IMG/VR virus record: IMGVR_UViG_3300007509_000019
Coordinates: 1 to 38,624 of that record
DNA from: a virus
DNA: 38,624 bases
Direction: 5' to 3' (one strand)
Below are positions 23,955-31,198 of this stretch, one piece after another. Made by a program: the position numbers and the translations under genes. A model generated the notes under the pieces. The model had not been told where the DNA came from, did no database searches, and saw nothing but the letters and a program-made list of their open reading frames with translations. Position 1 is the stretch's first letter. Each line of letters opens with the position of its first letter.

Positions 23955-25013
23955 ATGAAACGCTTACTCGCACTATCCATACTCTTTATACTGGGGGGAT
24001 GCATCGAGGGGGATTATGCTCTTTATAGTCTGCACCAACCAGAGACGGTTGTAGTAGAAGTTCCAGTCGAAGTCCCAGTCGAAGTCGAAGTCCCCGTTGA
24101 AGTCCCAGTCGAAGTCGAAGTCCCTGTTGAAGTTATCGTGGAAGTTCCCGGCGAAGGGGGCGACGTTTGGATCGACTCCTTTGAGCAGCCGTATACTGTT
24201 AACGGCATTGATATCGTTTGGCTGATTGATCAGTCTGGCTCGATGTGGCAACACGCTCAGTCGGTTGTAAATGGAATTGAGGCCATGATGCTAGCGCTGC
24301 CGCCTACTGGCTGGCGTTTGGGAATTAGTACGACAGCATGGCAAAACTCCGCCAGCATCCAAGAGTTCCCCTTGATACCGGGAGACACAGTTCAGGATGC
24401 GTGGAATGCTTATGGCAATATTGGAAATTACGGGCTAGAAGCAGGCTTCGATTCTTTATATTCCTATATCGAAGATAACACCTACAATTCCACGTGGTTG
24501 CGGGAGGATGCAGGCCTGCTGGTGGTGTTCGTGAGCGATGAAAACGAACAGAGCAATCATCATTTTACTAACAGCGCGCTTGGCCTAGTCGACTTTATAA
24601 ACTGGTACGGGGCCGAACGAAACTCTGTTTTTGTCGCTAGCATTGTTAACTTACCCAACGCGGAGTCGGTGTGTCCCCACAACGTTCCTCCCTACTATGT
24701 TGGCAGTCGCTATATTGATGCCACCAACCATTTTGGAGGGGTCGTGGTTGACATTTGTTCACCCGATTGGGCGCCCGGTGTGCAAGAGGCAGCTACACAA
24801 GTGCAGCCTTACGATAGCTGGGAACTTACCCACACACCCATTGAGGACACCTTGATTGTTTTTGTAGATTTTGTGGAGTTTACCGATTGGACTTACGATG
24901 CACTAAGTAATACGGTGGAGTTTACCAGTACTCCGCCAGAAGGGAGTTTGGTTGAGATAGGATACGTAATCGATAGTGCTACAGGCGACGACGATGATTC
25001 GGCTGGAAATTAA
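23955..25013 (+). CDS. VWA-domain lipoprotein with EVPV repeat stalk
   Basis: This 352-aa protein has a signal peptide with lipobox LGGC (Cys16). A Val/Glu/Pro stalk (residues ~31-65) follows, then a von Willebrand A domain whose MIDAS starts IVWLIDQSGSM (D92, S94, S96). The MIDAS site binds metal-dependent ligands. The end, GDDDDSAGN, is a tail type I associate with marine Myxococcota-like lipoproteins, hinting at the host or at gene capture. It could be a surface adhesin, or a substrate or partner of the adjacent protease. Confidence 0.87.
   Translation: MKRLLALSILFILGGCIEGDYALYSLHQPETVVVEVPVEVPVEVEVPVEVPVEVEVPVEVIVEVPGEGGDVWIDSFEQPYTVNGIDIVWLIDQSGSMWQHAQSVVNGIEAMMLALPPTGWRLGISTTAWQNSASIQEFPLIPGDTVQDAWNAYGNIGNYGLEAGFDSLYSYIEDNTYNSTWLREDAGLLVVFVSDENEQSNHHFTNSALGLVDFINWYGAERNSVFVASIVNLPNAESVCPHNVPPYYVGSRYIDATNHFGGVVVDICSPDWAPGVQEAATQVQPYDSWELTHTPIEDTLIVFVDFVEFTDWTYDALSNTVEFTSTPPEGSLVEIGYVIDSATGDDDDSAGN
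24069..24128 (+). repeat. Two tandem 30-bp repeats encoding the EVPVEVEVPV stalk
   Basis: Copies 24069-24098 and 24099-24128 differ at one base (C/T at 24125), so the duplication is recent or homogenised. Shorter GAAGTCCCAGTC-like units flank it from ~24055 to 24147. Copy number is likely to vary, which would change stalk length. Confidence 0.85.
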
Positions 25014-25042
25014 GAATTTTTGATATAAAGGAAATTATTTAA

Positions 25043-25312
25043 ATGAAAAAAGAAGAAAGAGCATTAGTTCTGAAAGAAAAATGGAGCAGCGGAGCACACG
25101 ACGCGCCGTCGCCTCGATCACTCGATATGGTAGAACTAACTGAGGATTGCTATATGGGAAATCCATTTCCCTTATCGCTGAGCGCACAAAAAAGATTATT
25201 AGAATTAATCTATCACCGAAAGTCAGGTATAATTACTAGACAGGAGATAATCGATGTCCTCTATAATCAAGAGGTTGCTAAACCGAGTGCTACTTTTAAG
25301 CGACTTTACTAG
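25043..25312 (+). CDS. Hypothetical protein
   Basis: This 89-aa protein is not recognised. It has a short charged start and a helical C-terminal half (AQKRLLELIYHRKSGIITRQEIIDVLYNQEV), perhaps a small helix-turn-helix-like fold. AAAGGAAAT precedes the ATG. Its last 59 nt overlap the next gene, an unusually long overlap for this window. Confidence 0.6.
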   Translation: MKKEERALVLKEKWSSGAHDAPSPRSLDMVELTEDCYMGNPFPLSLSAQKRLLELIYHRKSGIITRQEIIDVLYNQEVAKPSATFKRLY

Positions 25313-25499
25313 TCGGCTTAAAACACTCGAAGATAAAATAAGCGATTTAGAACACCTAGCCGACGAGAATGAATCGTTATGGAACATGCTAGACGAGCAA
25401 CGAGAGATGGATAAAGTATTTGTCGGCACTCCCGAAGAGTTCGAAGAAGAGATGACCGATATGATGCTTCGGAATATGAAGCCGCGCGGCGATGCATAG
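25254..25499 (+). CDS. Coiled-coil hypothetical protein
   Basis: This 81-aa protein is mostly one helix (LKTLEDKISDLEHLADENESLWNMLDEQREM) with an acidic Met-rich end. CAGGAGATA 7-14 nt upstream supports ATG 25254 inside the previous gene. Its stop overlaps the GTG of the phosphomannomutase gene (TAGTG). The function is unknown. Confidence 0.65.
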   Translation: MSSIIKRLLNRVLLLSDFTSRLKTLEDKISDLEHLADENESLWNMLDEQREMDKVFVGTPEEFEEEMTDMMLRNMKPRGDA

Positions 25500-26236
25500 T
25501 GGAAACAATATATATATTTGATGTCGACGGAACATTAACGGAGCCCCTCATAGAAATAACTGAAGAGTTCGCGGATGTGTTTTTAACATGGCTCCGGGAC
25601 AATAATAAAAAAGTATATTTAGCAACCGGTTCAGATATCAAGAAGACTACAAAACAATTGTTTTCTTCTTTTATTGATCAATGCGAGGGTGTTTTTACCT
25701 GCTCTGGAAATGTTTATTATTCTAAAGGCAAGCTGGTCTACCAAAATATGTTTGATATGCCTCCTACATTTATTAAGGATCTGGAGCTTTATCTATTACA
25801 CGGCTCTGGGTGGAAAAAGAGGACGGGTAACCATATCGAGATCCGCAAAGGAATGGTCAATTTCAGTACAGTCGGAAGAAATGCTTCTCCTAATTTGAGA
25901 GAAGCATACCAGAGGTGGGATAAAGTCAGCCGCGAGCGCGAGGACATCGTGACATATATCACGGAGTTATATCCGGAGGTAGAGGCTTCCATCGGAGGCA
26001 CTATTTCGGTTGACATCTATCCCAAAGGAGCCAACAAAGCTCAAGTGGTGGACAAACTCTATGAAATACATGGAAAAGATATTTCCATTATTTTTGTGGG
26101 AGATAGAAATGTACCAGGCGGAAATGATTGGCCGTTAGCGCAGCGGCTAAAGAAAATGCCAAATTGCAGATGGTTTCAGGTGCGAAGTTATCACGACACG
26201 CAAGCATTAATCGAACACAACGAACTATTTAGTTAG
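25499..26236 (+). CDS. Eukaryotic-type phosphomannomutase (HAD family)
   Basis: This 245-aa HAD enzyme would convert mannose-6-P to mannose-1-P. FDVDGTLT (D8, D10) is the nucleophile motif, and ATGSDIKKTTKQL follows. The cap matches eukaryotic PMM closely: KKRTGNHIEIRKGMVNFSTVGR (family: KRGtFiEfRnGMlNvSPiGR), SIGGTISVDIYPKGANKAQVV and FVGDRNVPGGNDWPLA (family: FFGDkT.pGGND). The start is GTG 25499 overlapping the upstream stop. PMM of this type is rare in bacteria and phages. A general HAD phosphatase is less likely given the cap motifs. Confidence 0.85.
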   Translation: METIYIFDVDGTLTEPLIEITEEFADVFLTWLRDNNKKVYLATGSDIKKTTKQLFSSFIDQCEGVFTCSGNVYYSKGKLVYQNMFDMPPTFIKDLELYLLHGSGWKKRTGNHIEIRKGMVNFSTVGRNASPNLREAYQRWDKVSREREDIVTYITELYPEVEASIGGTISVDIYPKGANKAQVVDKLYEIHGKDISIIFVGDRNVPGGNDWPLAQRLKKMPNCRWFQVRSYHDTQALIEHNELFS

Positions 26237-26237
26237 T

Positions 26238-28334
26238 ATGAAAAGACACCTACAATCATTTAAGGACTTCCTACTAGAAGCTGACGACCCCAGCTATTCA
26301 CAGGAAACCTTTTATTTTACCGTCCTCATCTCTATGGCAAAAGACATCGGCGGCTCCCGGGACGAGACTAAGAATGATATTCGCGCCCTCGCTGAGATTT
26401 TAACAGTTACCTTGGTCGAATCCGAGAAAGGCGGAGTCCAACGCGATATCGGCACTAAGTATTTATCAACGTTAAAGATTCACGTACGAAAACCAAAAGA
26501 TCGTAACAAAGAGATCTTAATGAAGCAAATTGTAAGAGCTATCAATGCTTTGCGTGGCGTTACAGTGTTGCGTTATAAAGAACGTAAGCCCAAGCAACGT
26601 CGAACGCCATTTCACGGCAAGTATAAGATTACCGAGGGAGACTACTATCAGTCTAGGAAGCATAAATCTGATATTGAGAAGCGCTTTGATAGAGTTGCCA
26701 AATCAGCACCAAAGAAAAAAGGTAGTAACCCATATAACCAAGAGCCTCCAAAGGGATCTCCGGGAGTTGATAAGTCAGGATACCCAGGGTTTGGTCCCGG
26801 ACCAAGAGCTAGTGTTCATGAAGCAATCCTTGACGAAGCCATGAAGACCCCCGCAGATCTGCCAGCAGATATCGTGGTAGCCATCGACAAATCCAAGGCA
26901 CCCCGGAGCTACCGGGCTTACTACGCCTTAAAGGACGACCCCAGCACCCCGTTGAAGGCAGGTGACCTAGACCGAATGGAAGCGGGCATTGAGGTTTATG
27001 GAAACATCTATGCTGCTTTGGGACAGGATTTCCCCTACGAGGGGCACTACGTTATAACCTCAGTAAAGGCTGCGGATAAATATGGTCCGTTGCTGTATGA
27101 TGTCATGATGGAACTGGCTGGAAAGGCGGGACTCAAGCCTGACGTGCACGGGGACCTATTTGCGCCGGGACTTAAGAACGATACGGAAAGTCTAACGGAT
27201 GACGCCTCTGCAGTGTGGAAATATTATAACAGTTTTAAGATCGGCGACGACGGGGAAAAACATCCTCTCCGACCGGACGTCATAGCTCAAGAGCTGGGTC
27301 CGCAAGGGGAGCCTTTACCAGAAGAGTTTTACCACCTTGTTATGCCCGAGAAGCAAGTGAAGGATCACGAAGAGGGTCGAGCAAAAAACGAGCATCTTGC
27401 AAAAGTATATTATAAAAGAGGTACCCCGGTACTAGACGCGCTCAAAGAAGCTGGCAAATTAGCAGATGCCAGCGATGCCCCGGAGCCCTCAGCACGTGAG
27501 GAACTAACCGATTTAGCCAGTGAACTGGACATTCCTATCGTCAAGAGAGACATGAGCAGGTTTGATCGTTTACGATCGCTCCAGGAGGATGTTCTCGTTA
27601 CAATAGGGGAAGAAGCCGACAACGATGGGCTTATGGCTTTTGGCGTTCAACCCGAGCTGAATCATAAAATATGGAATGATAAAGATAATATATATCCCGG
27701 TGTCAAGGGCGCGCTTATGGATATTGTTGATGAGTTTCTTGAGGGACTTGACATTGATGCTGATATCAAGGACGTCATCTTAACCGGATCGATTGCTAAC
27801 TATAATTGGTCGAAGTTTTCAGATATTGATTTACATATTTTGGTAGACTTTTCAGAGGTAAATGATAATCAAGCAATGGTGAAGCGCTTCTTCGATGCCG
27901 TGCGCTCCCGGTGGAACAAGTTGCATGATATTCGAGTAAAGGGTCATGAAGTGGAAATATATCTTCAAGACGAGCATGAGCCCCATACCTCCACTGGAGT
28001 GTATTCCCTCACGAATGACGAGTGGATTGTAAAACCACAGAAGATCAAACCAGAAATCGATAAAGCAACAGCTAATAAAAAGATGCTTTCGATTGTGAAA
28101 GACCTTGACAAATTAAGTTCTTTATATGATAATAGATTATACGACGCATCACATACTATGGCAGAAAGAATAAAGCTGAAAATAAGCAACATGCGTAAGA
28201 GCGGATTAGAAAGATCAGGTATATATTCCCCAGAAAATATTGCTTTCAAAATGCTCCGGAGAAGTGGAGATATCGAAAGATTATTTGATATTTATACTAA
28301 ATCCTATGATAAAGTTTATAGCCTGGATCAATGA
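26238..28334 (+). CDS. Multidomain virion-like protein with capsid-targeting-like N-terminus and nucleotidyltransferase domain
   Basis: The 698-aa protein opens MKRHLQSFKDFLLEADD; L12-L-E14 resembles the T4 internal-protein leader (MKTYQEFIAE). Residues ~18-110 look like an ACT-like alpha/beta domain (DIRALAEILTV...YLSTLKIHV). A basic, Pro/Gly-rich linker follows. Around 265-315, GHYVITSVKAADKYGPLLYDVMMELA...DDASAVWKYY is a GNAT-like block I know from phage virion proteins. The C-terminal domain is a pol-beta-type nucleotidyltransferase: LTGSIANYNWSKFSDIDLHILVDF, with EVEIYLQ as the third acid. It could be an injected modifying enzyme. Its substrate is unknown. It overlaps the Nudix gene by ATGA. 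Confidence 0.75.
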   Translation: MKRHLQSFKDFLLEADDPSYSQETFYFTVLISMAKDIGGSRDETKNDIRALAEILTVTLVESEKGGVQRDIGTKYLSTLKIHVRKPKDRNKEILMKQIVRAINALRGVTVLRYKERKPKQRRTPFHGKYKITEGDYYQSRKHKSDIEKRFDRVAKSAPKKKGSNPYNQEPPKGSPGVDKSGYPGFGPGPRASVHEAILDEAMKTPADLPADIVVAIDKSKAPRSYRAYYALKDDPSTPLKAGDLDRMEAGIEVYGNIYAALGQDFPYEGHYVITSVKAADKYGPLLYDVMMELAGKAGLKPDVHGDLFAPGLKNDTESLTDDASAVWKYYNSFKIGDDGEKHPLRPDVIAQELGPQGEPLPEEFYHLVMPEKQVKDHEEGRAKNEHLAKVYYKRGTPVLDALKEAGKLADASDAPEPSAREELTDLASELDIPIVKRDMSRFDRLRSLQEDVLVTIGEEADNDGLMAFGVQPELNHKIWNDKDNIYPGVKGALMDIVDEFLEGLDIDADIKDVILTGSIANYNWSKFSDIDLHILVDFSEVNDNQAMVKRFFDAVRSRWNKLHDIRVKGHEVEIYLQDEHEPHTSTGVYSLTNDEWIVKPQKIKPEIDKATANKKMLSIVKDLDKLSSLYDNRLYDASHTMAERIKLKISNMRKSGLERSGIYSPENIAFKMLRRSGDIERLFDIYTKSYDKVYSLDQ

Positions 28335-28738
28335 TAAAAATCAAAGTGAAAAGAGGTAACCGGAGCCTCGGAGGCGCAGTTGTGTTGATCATAGACGAGA
28401 ATAAAAGGGTGTTAATTCTCAAAAGACCGCCGGGGATTAATTGGGCTCCGGATGTATGGGGGCTCCCTGGAGGCGCAATTGAGCCGGGTGAAGCCCCCCT
28501 GGAAGCAGCAGTTCGGGAGACCAAAGAAGAGACAACTCTCGATGTACGAGATTTAAAGGATTTAAAGTTAACACTTGACAAAGGGCTCCACGTCTACTAT
28601 ACTAGTAAATACAGTGGGAAGGTTCAGATCGACTTTGAGCATGAAGACTGGCGGTGGGTGTCGAGAAATGAGATCGAAAATTACGATCTCGTCCCGCGCC
28701 TACTAGATATGTATGATTGGGTATTAAAGTATGGCTGA
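28331..28738 (+). CDS. Nudix hydrolase
   Basis: This 135-aa protein has the Nudix box GAIEPGEAPLEAAVRETKEETTL, with all acidic residues (REx2EE) in place; the usual Gly after EE is Thr. Upstream is VLILKRPPG...WGLPGG, the substrate strand. It cleaves nucleoside diphosphate-linked compounds; the substrate could be an NDP-sugar, dNTP or RNA cap. It is translationally coupled by ATGA to a nucleotidyltransferase gene, which suggests acting on a linked compound, but that is inference. Confidence 0.92.
   Translation: MIKIKVKRGNRSLGGAVVLIIDENKRVLILKRPPGINWAPDVWGLPGGAIEPGEAPLEAAVRETKEETTLDVRDLKDLKLTLDKGLHVYYTSKYSGKVQIDFEHEDWRWVSRNEIENYDLVPRLLDMYDWVLKYG
28575..28603 (+). promoter_or_regulatory. Possible internal promoter inside the Nudix gene (TTGACA, 17 bp, TATACT)
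   Basis: A full TTGACA (28575-28580) and TATACT (28598-28603) with 17-bp spacing lie within coding sequence (TLDKGLHVYYT). It is as good as the intergenic promoters here. It would start ~120 nt before the 28731 gene. Chance occurrence is possible. Confidence 0.4.
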
Positions 28739-29117
28739 TAAAGAAGAAGAACTGGAAAGCGTCGAAGAAGCCCCTCCACCTACAGAACAACTGAAGCCAA
28801 AGAAGCTTCCGCGGCTAGCCCCCGAGGGTATTAGAACCTTCACCGTCGCTCGTCAGTATGACGAGAGCGGTGTCTCAGGAGAGGGCGTAGTGATCGAGGG
28901 AGTTACGTTGGCCACTGGGCAGTGCGTGGTACACTGGTTGTATCCTCCCCCTCGCGGTGGCATTGCAATCTTCGATTCTATGAACGATTTCATTAAGGTA
29001 CACATCTTGCCTCATCCCTCGAACCGTACAATTATTACCTACGATGATGGCGAACAAGAGCGCTTTGGACTATTTAGTGAAGAGGAAAAGACCGATGAAG
29101 AAAAAGATTCTAACTGA
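28731..29117 (+). CDS. Conserved protein of unknown function (TVARxYDxSGVSGxG family)
   Basis: This 128-aa protein has an acidic Pro-rich start, then RTFTVARQYDESGVSGEGVVIEGVTLATGQCVVHWL...AIFDSMNDFIKVHI. This domain is shared by small bacterial and phage proteins with no known activity. It is a beta-rich fold by pattern. It overlaps the Nudix gene by 8 nt and the next gene by 23 nt. Confidence 0.78.
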   Translation: MADKEEELESVEEAPPPTEQLKPKKLPRLAPEGIRTFTVARQYDESGVSGEGVVIEGVTLATGQCVVHWLYPPPRGGIAIFDSMNDFIKVHILPHPSNRTIITYDDGEQERFGLFSEEEKTDEEKDSN

Positions 29118-29745
29118 ACAGCGCCTGTGTGAATTGGCAGGGATTAAAGAGGCAGGTATCCGCCGAACACCTAGCGGAGGCTGGGAAGGTCCTACGGGGA
29201 CTCTCGACATGGACAAAGAAGAGGCGCCCGCAGAACCTGCTGATCCGGACGCTACTCAAGCTCCGTCGACGGTACCAGGGGAACTTGATAAAAGGACTCC
29301 CGACATGCCAGTCGCCCTAGCTAAAAAAGTGGGACAAGAATTGGTGGATTGGTTTTTTACAACCCCAGCCGCAGATGCTGCCATGGAGAAGGCTCACAGT
29401 TTGATTGGGGATGTGGAAAAGAAGATGCAGGATGCTCACCATAAGCTAGATACCGAGGACTCTCAAAAAGACCGAGCCGCGCAGGCTGAAATTCAGGCTT
29501 TAAGTAAAATACAAAACAGTGATGAGTATCACGCTGCCGAACAACTCCATGGACTCGCGCGAGCACTCGCCGGCGGAGTTCCGCCTGTGGTCGCCAAAGC
29601 GCAGGAGCTGCGCACCGCAGGGGAAGCCATTATAGATGCGGGCGGATTTACTGAAGCGGGTCAGGGGCTATTGAAAATGTGGAACAGTCTCGATAGAGGG
29701 GGACTCCGCGCAGTCGACTGGGCTAAGGATGTGAATATAAAATAA
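29095..29745 (+). CDS. Candidate internal/scaffold protein with N-terminal L-x-E motif
   Basis: Starting at ATG 29095, this 216-aa protein opens KKKILTEQRLCELAGIKEA (L6-T-E8). A Pro/Asp-rich disordered stretch follows, then long amphipathic helices (VGQELVDWFFTTPAADAAMEKAHSLIGDVEKKMQ) and an Ala-rich end. Layout and leader match the proteins at 13968 and 3982. The first 23 nt overlap the previous gene. A head-core role is inference. Confidence 0.72.
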   Translation: MKKKILTEQRLCELAGIKEAGIRRTPSGGWEGPTGTLDMDKEEAPAEPADPDATQAPSTVPGELDKRTPDMPVALAKKVGQELVDWFFTTPAADAAMEKAHSLIGDVEKKMQDAHHKLDTEDSQKDRAAQAEIQALSKIQNSDEYHAAEQLHGLARALAGGVPPVVAKAQELRTAGEAIIDAGGFTEAGQGLLKMWNSLDRGGLRAVDWAKDVNIK

Positions 29746-29747
29746 GT

Positions 29748-29776
29748 TTGACACATGCTTAACATTTTGTTATACT
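29748..29776 (+). promoter_or_regulatory. Sigma-70-type promoter (TTGACA, 17 bp, TATACT)
   Basis: TTGACA (29748-29753) and TATACT (29771-29776), 17 bp apart, begin 2 nt after the previous stop. The predicted leader is ~13 nt and contains TAAGGAT before ATG 29796. It starts the small-gene block at 29.8-30.4 kb. Confidence 0.87.
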
Positions 29777-29795
29777 TAAACAGTAAGGATAAAGA

Positions 29796-29996
29796 ATGGT
29801 TTTTCACGGCGACTACGAGATAGAGTTTGAGATTCACAAAGAACGAGAAGATAGTTGGCGCACAGATCATCTGGGACATATGCCTGGGATGACTGCACAA
29901 GAGGCACTCGCCCGATGGGTTGCCCAACACAACACAGAAGTACAAGAAGCGGAGCACCTAAGCGCCATCCCAGTGATTAACGGTGGCAAAGTTTAA
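29796..29996 (+). CDS. Small hypothetical protein
   Basis: This 66-aa protein (FHGDYEIEFEIHKERED...AQEALARWVAQHNTEVQEAEHL) has two strands followed by a helix. It shows no recognised family. It has its own promoter and ribosome site, and its last 14 nt overlap the next gene. Confidence 0.7.
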   Translation: MVFHGDYEIEFEIHKEREDSWRTDHLGHMPGMTAQEALARWVAQHNTEVQEAEHLSAIPVINGGKV

Positions 29997-30195
29997 GCCC
30001 GGCGATTTGGTTGAGTTGCAGGACAGTCGCATGCTCACGACCACCTGCCGTGTGGGGGTTGTAACAGAAGTACGCCGGGTAGAATATGTAGAAGCAGACG
30101 CCACGATGACAGTGGTTCGGGCGTTCTTTGGTCCGGACGAATTGACATTATCAGAAAATGATTTTGTTTTAGTGAGGAAAATAGATGAGATATAA
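29983..30195 (+). CDS. Small GDLV/SH3-like protein
   Basis: This 70-aa protein, KFKPGDLVELQDS...CRVGVVTEVRRVEYVEADATMTVVRAFFG...LTLSENDFVLVRKI, has the barrel-like strand pattern of the family also found at 30950, 36765, 37181, 37471 and 37899. The start is GTG 29983, overlapping the upstream gene; no closer ATG preserves the GDLV start. It overlaps the lipoprotein gene by 11 nt. Confidence 0.75.
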   Translation: MAKFKPGDLVELQDSRMLTTTCRVGVVTEVRRVEYVEADATMTVVRAFFGPDELTLSENDFVLVRKIDEI

Positions 30196-30421
30196 AGCAA
30201 TGATTTTAATTATGGCAGGCGTTTGGCTAGCCGGATGCGCCCACATGAGCTTATCAAACGATAACGGAACATGCCCTCCGGGATTTCCGATAAAAGGGAA
30301 CGCCAACTCTGGAATCTATCATTTACCTCAAAACAAATTTTATGTCCGCACCCGCGCAGAGTTCTGCTTTGATAGTGAGAGCGCAGCAAAAGTAAGAGGG
30401 TATGTCCCAGCAAAGCGTTAA
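30185..30421 (+). CDS. Small lipoprotein with a 'sunset'-type domain
   Basis: The 78-aa product has a lipoprotein signal (ILIMAGVWLAGC, Cys18). A compact domain follows: CPPGFPIKGNANSGIYHLPQNKFYVRTRAEFCF...AAKVRGYVPAKR. The pattern 'PIKGN...IYHLP...Y..T....CF...A...GY..AKR' is the domain NCBI calls sunset, often attached to secreted nucleases. Here it stands alone and membrane-tethered. Possible superinfection or envelope role, unproven. Confidence 0.78.
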   Translation: MRYKAMILIMAGVWLAGCAHMSLSNDNGTCPPGFPIKGNANSGIYHLPQNKFYVRTRAEFCFDSESAAKVRGYVPAKR

Positions 30422-30428
30422 TTTTCTC

Positions 30429-30457
30429 TTGACATCCTCTTGACACTCTGCTACACT
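30429..30457 (+). promoter_or_regulatory. Sigma-70-type promoter (TTGACA, 17 bp, TACACT)
   Basis: TTGACA (30429-30434) and TACACT (30452-30457) are 17 bp apart, just after the lipoprotein stop. A second TTGACA at 30440-30445 lies in the spacer but is too close to the -10 to be used. TAGGAG follows before ATG 30480. Confidence 0.82.
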
Positions 30458-30479
30458 AAGAGAGTAGGAGATTATAAAA

Positions 30480-30950
30480 ATGGATAGTCAGAAGACGAAC
30501 GAGCTTTATGAAAAGTTTCCTCACCTATATCGCGAACGAACAGCACCGCTGGAGAGTTCGCATATGCCGTGGGGATTCCAGTGCGAAAATGGATGGTATA
30601 AGATAATTTATGAAATGTCTAAAAAGATTGACAAGATTTCGCCAGAAGGAGAACACGCGCCAGCAATTTCGCTGGTTTCGCGACACGAAGACGGGACGCT
30701 ATATGTTGCGGTCAGTAATATTACGCCCCCCGTCGCGGATATTGTGACAAGCGCAACAGAGCAGTCCCGATTGACTTGTGAGTTCTGCGCTTATACGCCG
30801 GCGTTCCTTCGAACCACGAAGGGTCCTCACAAGGGTCACATCGCCTGTGGACGCTGTTTGCGTAAGGCAGCGCCCGCTCCCAAGGGCAAGACACCGAAAC
30901 GGCGCACCAAGCCGCGTAGAGCGCCTGATACGATTGTGGTGAAGCGCTAA
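30480..30950 (+). CDS. Conserved phage zinc-binding protein (MPWGFxCxxGWY type)
   Basis: This 156-aa protein has FPHLYRERTAPLESSHMPWGFQCENGWYKIIYEMSKKID, then AISLVSRHEDGTLYVAVSN, and EQSRLTCEFCAY...HIACGRCLRK with two CxxC pairs. The same order of blocks occurs in a widespread phage family of unknown function. The last 30 residues are strongly basic (KGKTPKRRTKPRRAP), suggesting nucleic-acid contact. Its own promoter and TAGGAG precede it, and its stop overlaps the next ATG (TAATG). Confidence 0.85.
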   Translation: MDSQKTNELYEKFPHLYRERTAPLESSHMPWGFQCENGWYKIIYEMSKKIDKISPEGEHAPAISLVSRHEDGTLYVAVSNITPPVADIVTSATEQSRLTCEFCAYTPAFLRTTKGPHKGHIACGRCLRKAAPAPKGKTPKRRTKPRRAPDTIVVKR

Positions 30951-31198
30951 TGGAAGTGTGGAAGGACACTAATTTTAAGGTGGGCGACTTAGTACGCGAC
31001 ACGCTAAATAAAGGCCGCGGCAATTATGGGCTTGGTGTAGTGGTAACTGCCGACACTGGCGGTCTTATAGGAGAAGCGGTCGACCCATATCGATATGCGG
31101 ATGCAGACCAAGATATTCCTGGTAAACGCTACGATGTTTATTTTACAAAATTTGAGAAAACAATAACATTTCATGGAGATTATCTTGAAAAAGTATAG
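30950..31198 (+). CDS. Small GDLV/SH3-like protein
   Basis: This 82-aa protein, NFKVGDLVRDTLNKG...YGLGVVVTAD...KRYDVYFTKFEKTITFHGDYLEKV, has the same GDLV start, GVV strand and terminal 'YLEKV' strand as the family. It is coupled by TAATG to the upstream zinc protein and overlaps the next gene. Confidence 0.75.
   Translation: MEVWKDTNFKVGDLVRDTLNKGRGNYGLGVVVTADTGGLIGEAVDPYRYADADQDIPGKRYDVYFTKFEKTITFHGDYLEKV

Noticed and set aside
24055-24147. Repeat array as CRISPR
   Set aside because: Units are adjacent, in frame and encode EVPV repeats; there are no spacers.
30440-30457. Second TTGACA before TACACT
   Set aside because: Only 6 bp from the -10. The first TTGACA at 30429 has the correct 17 bp.
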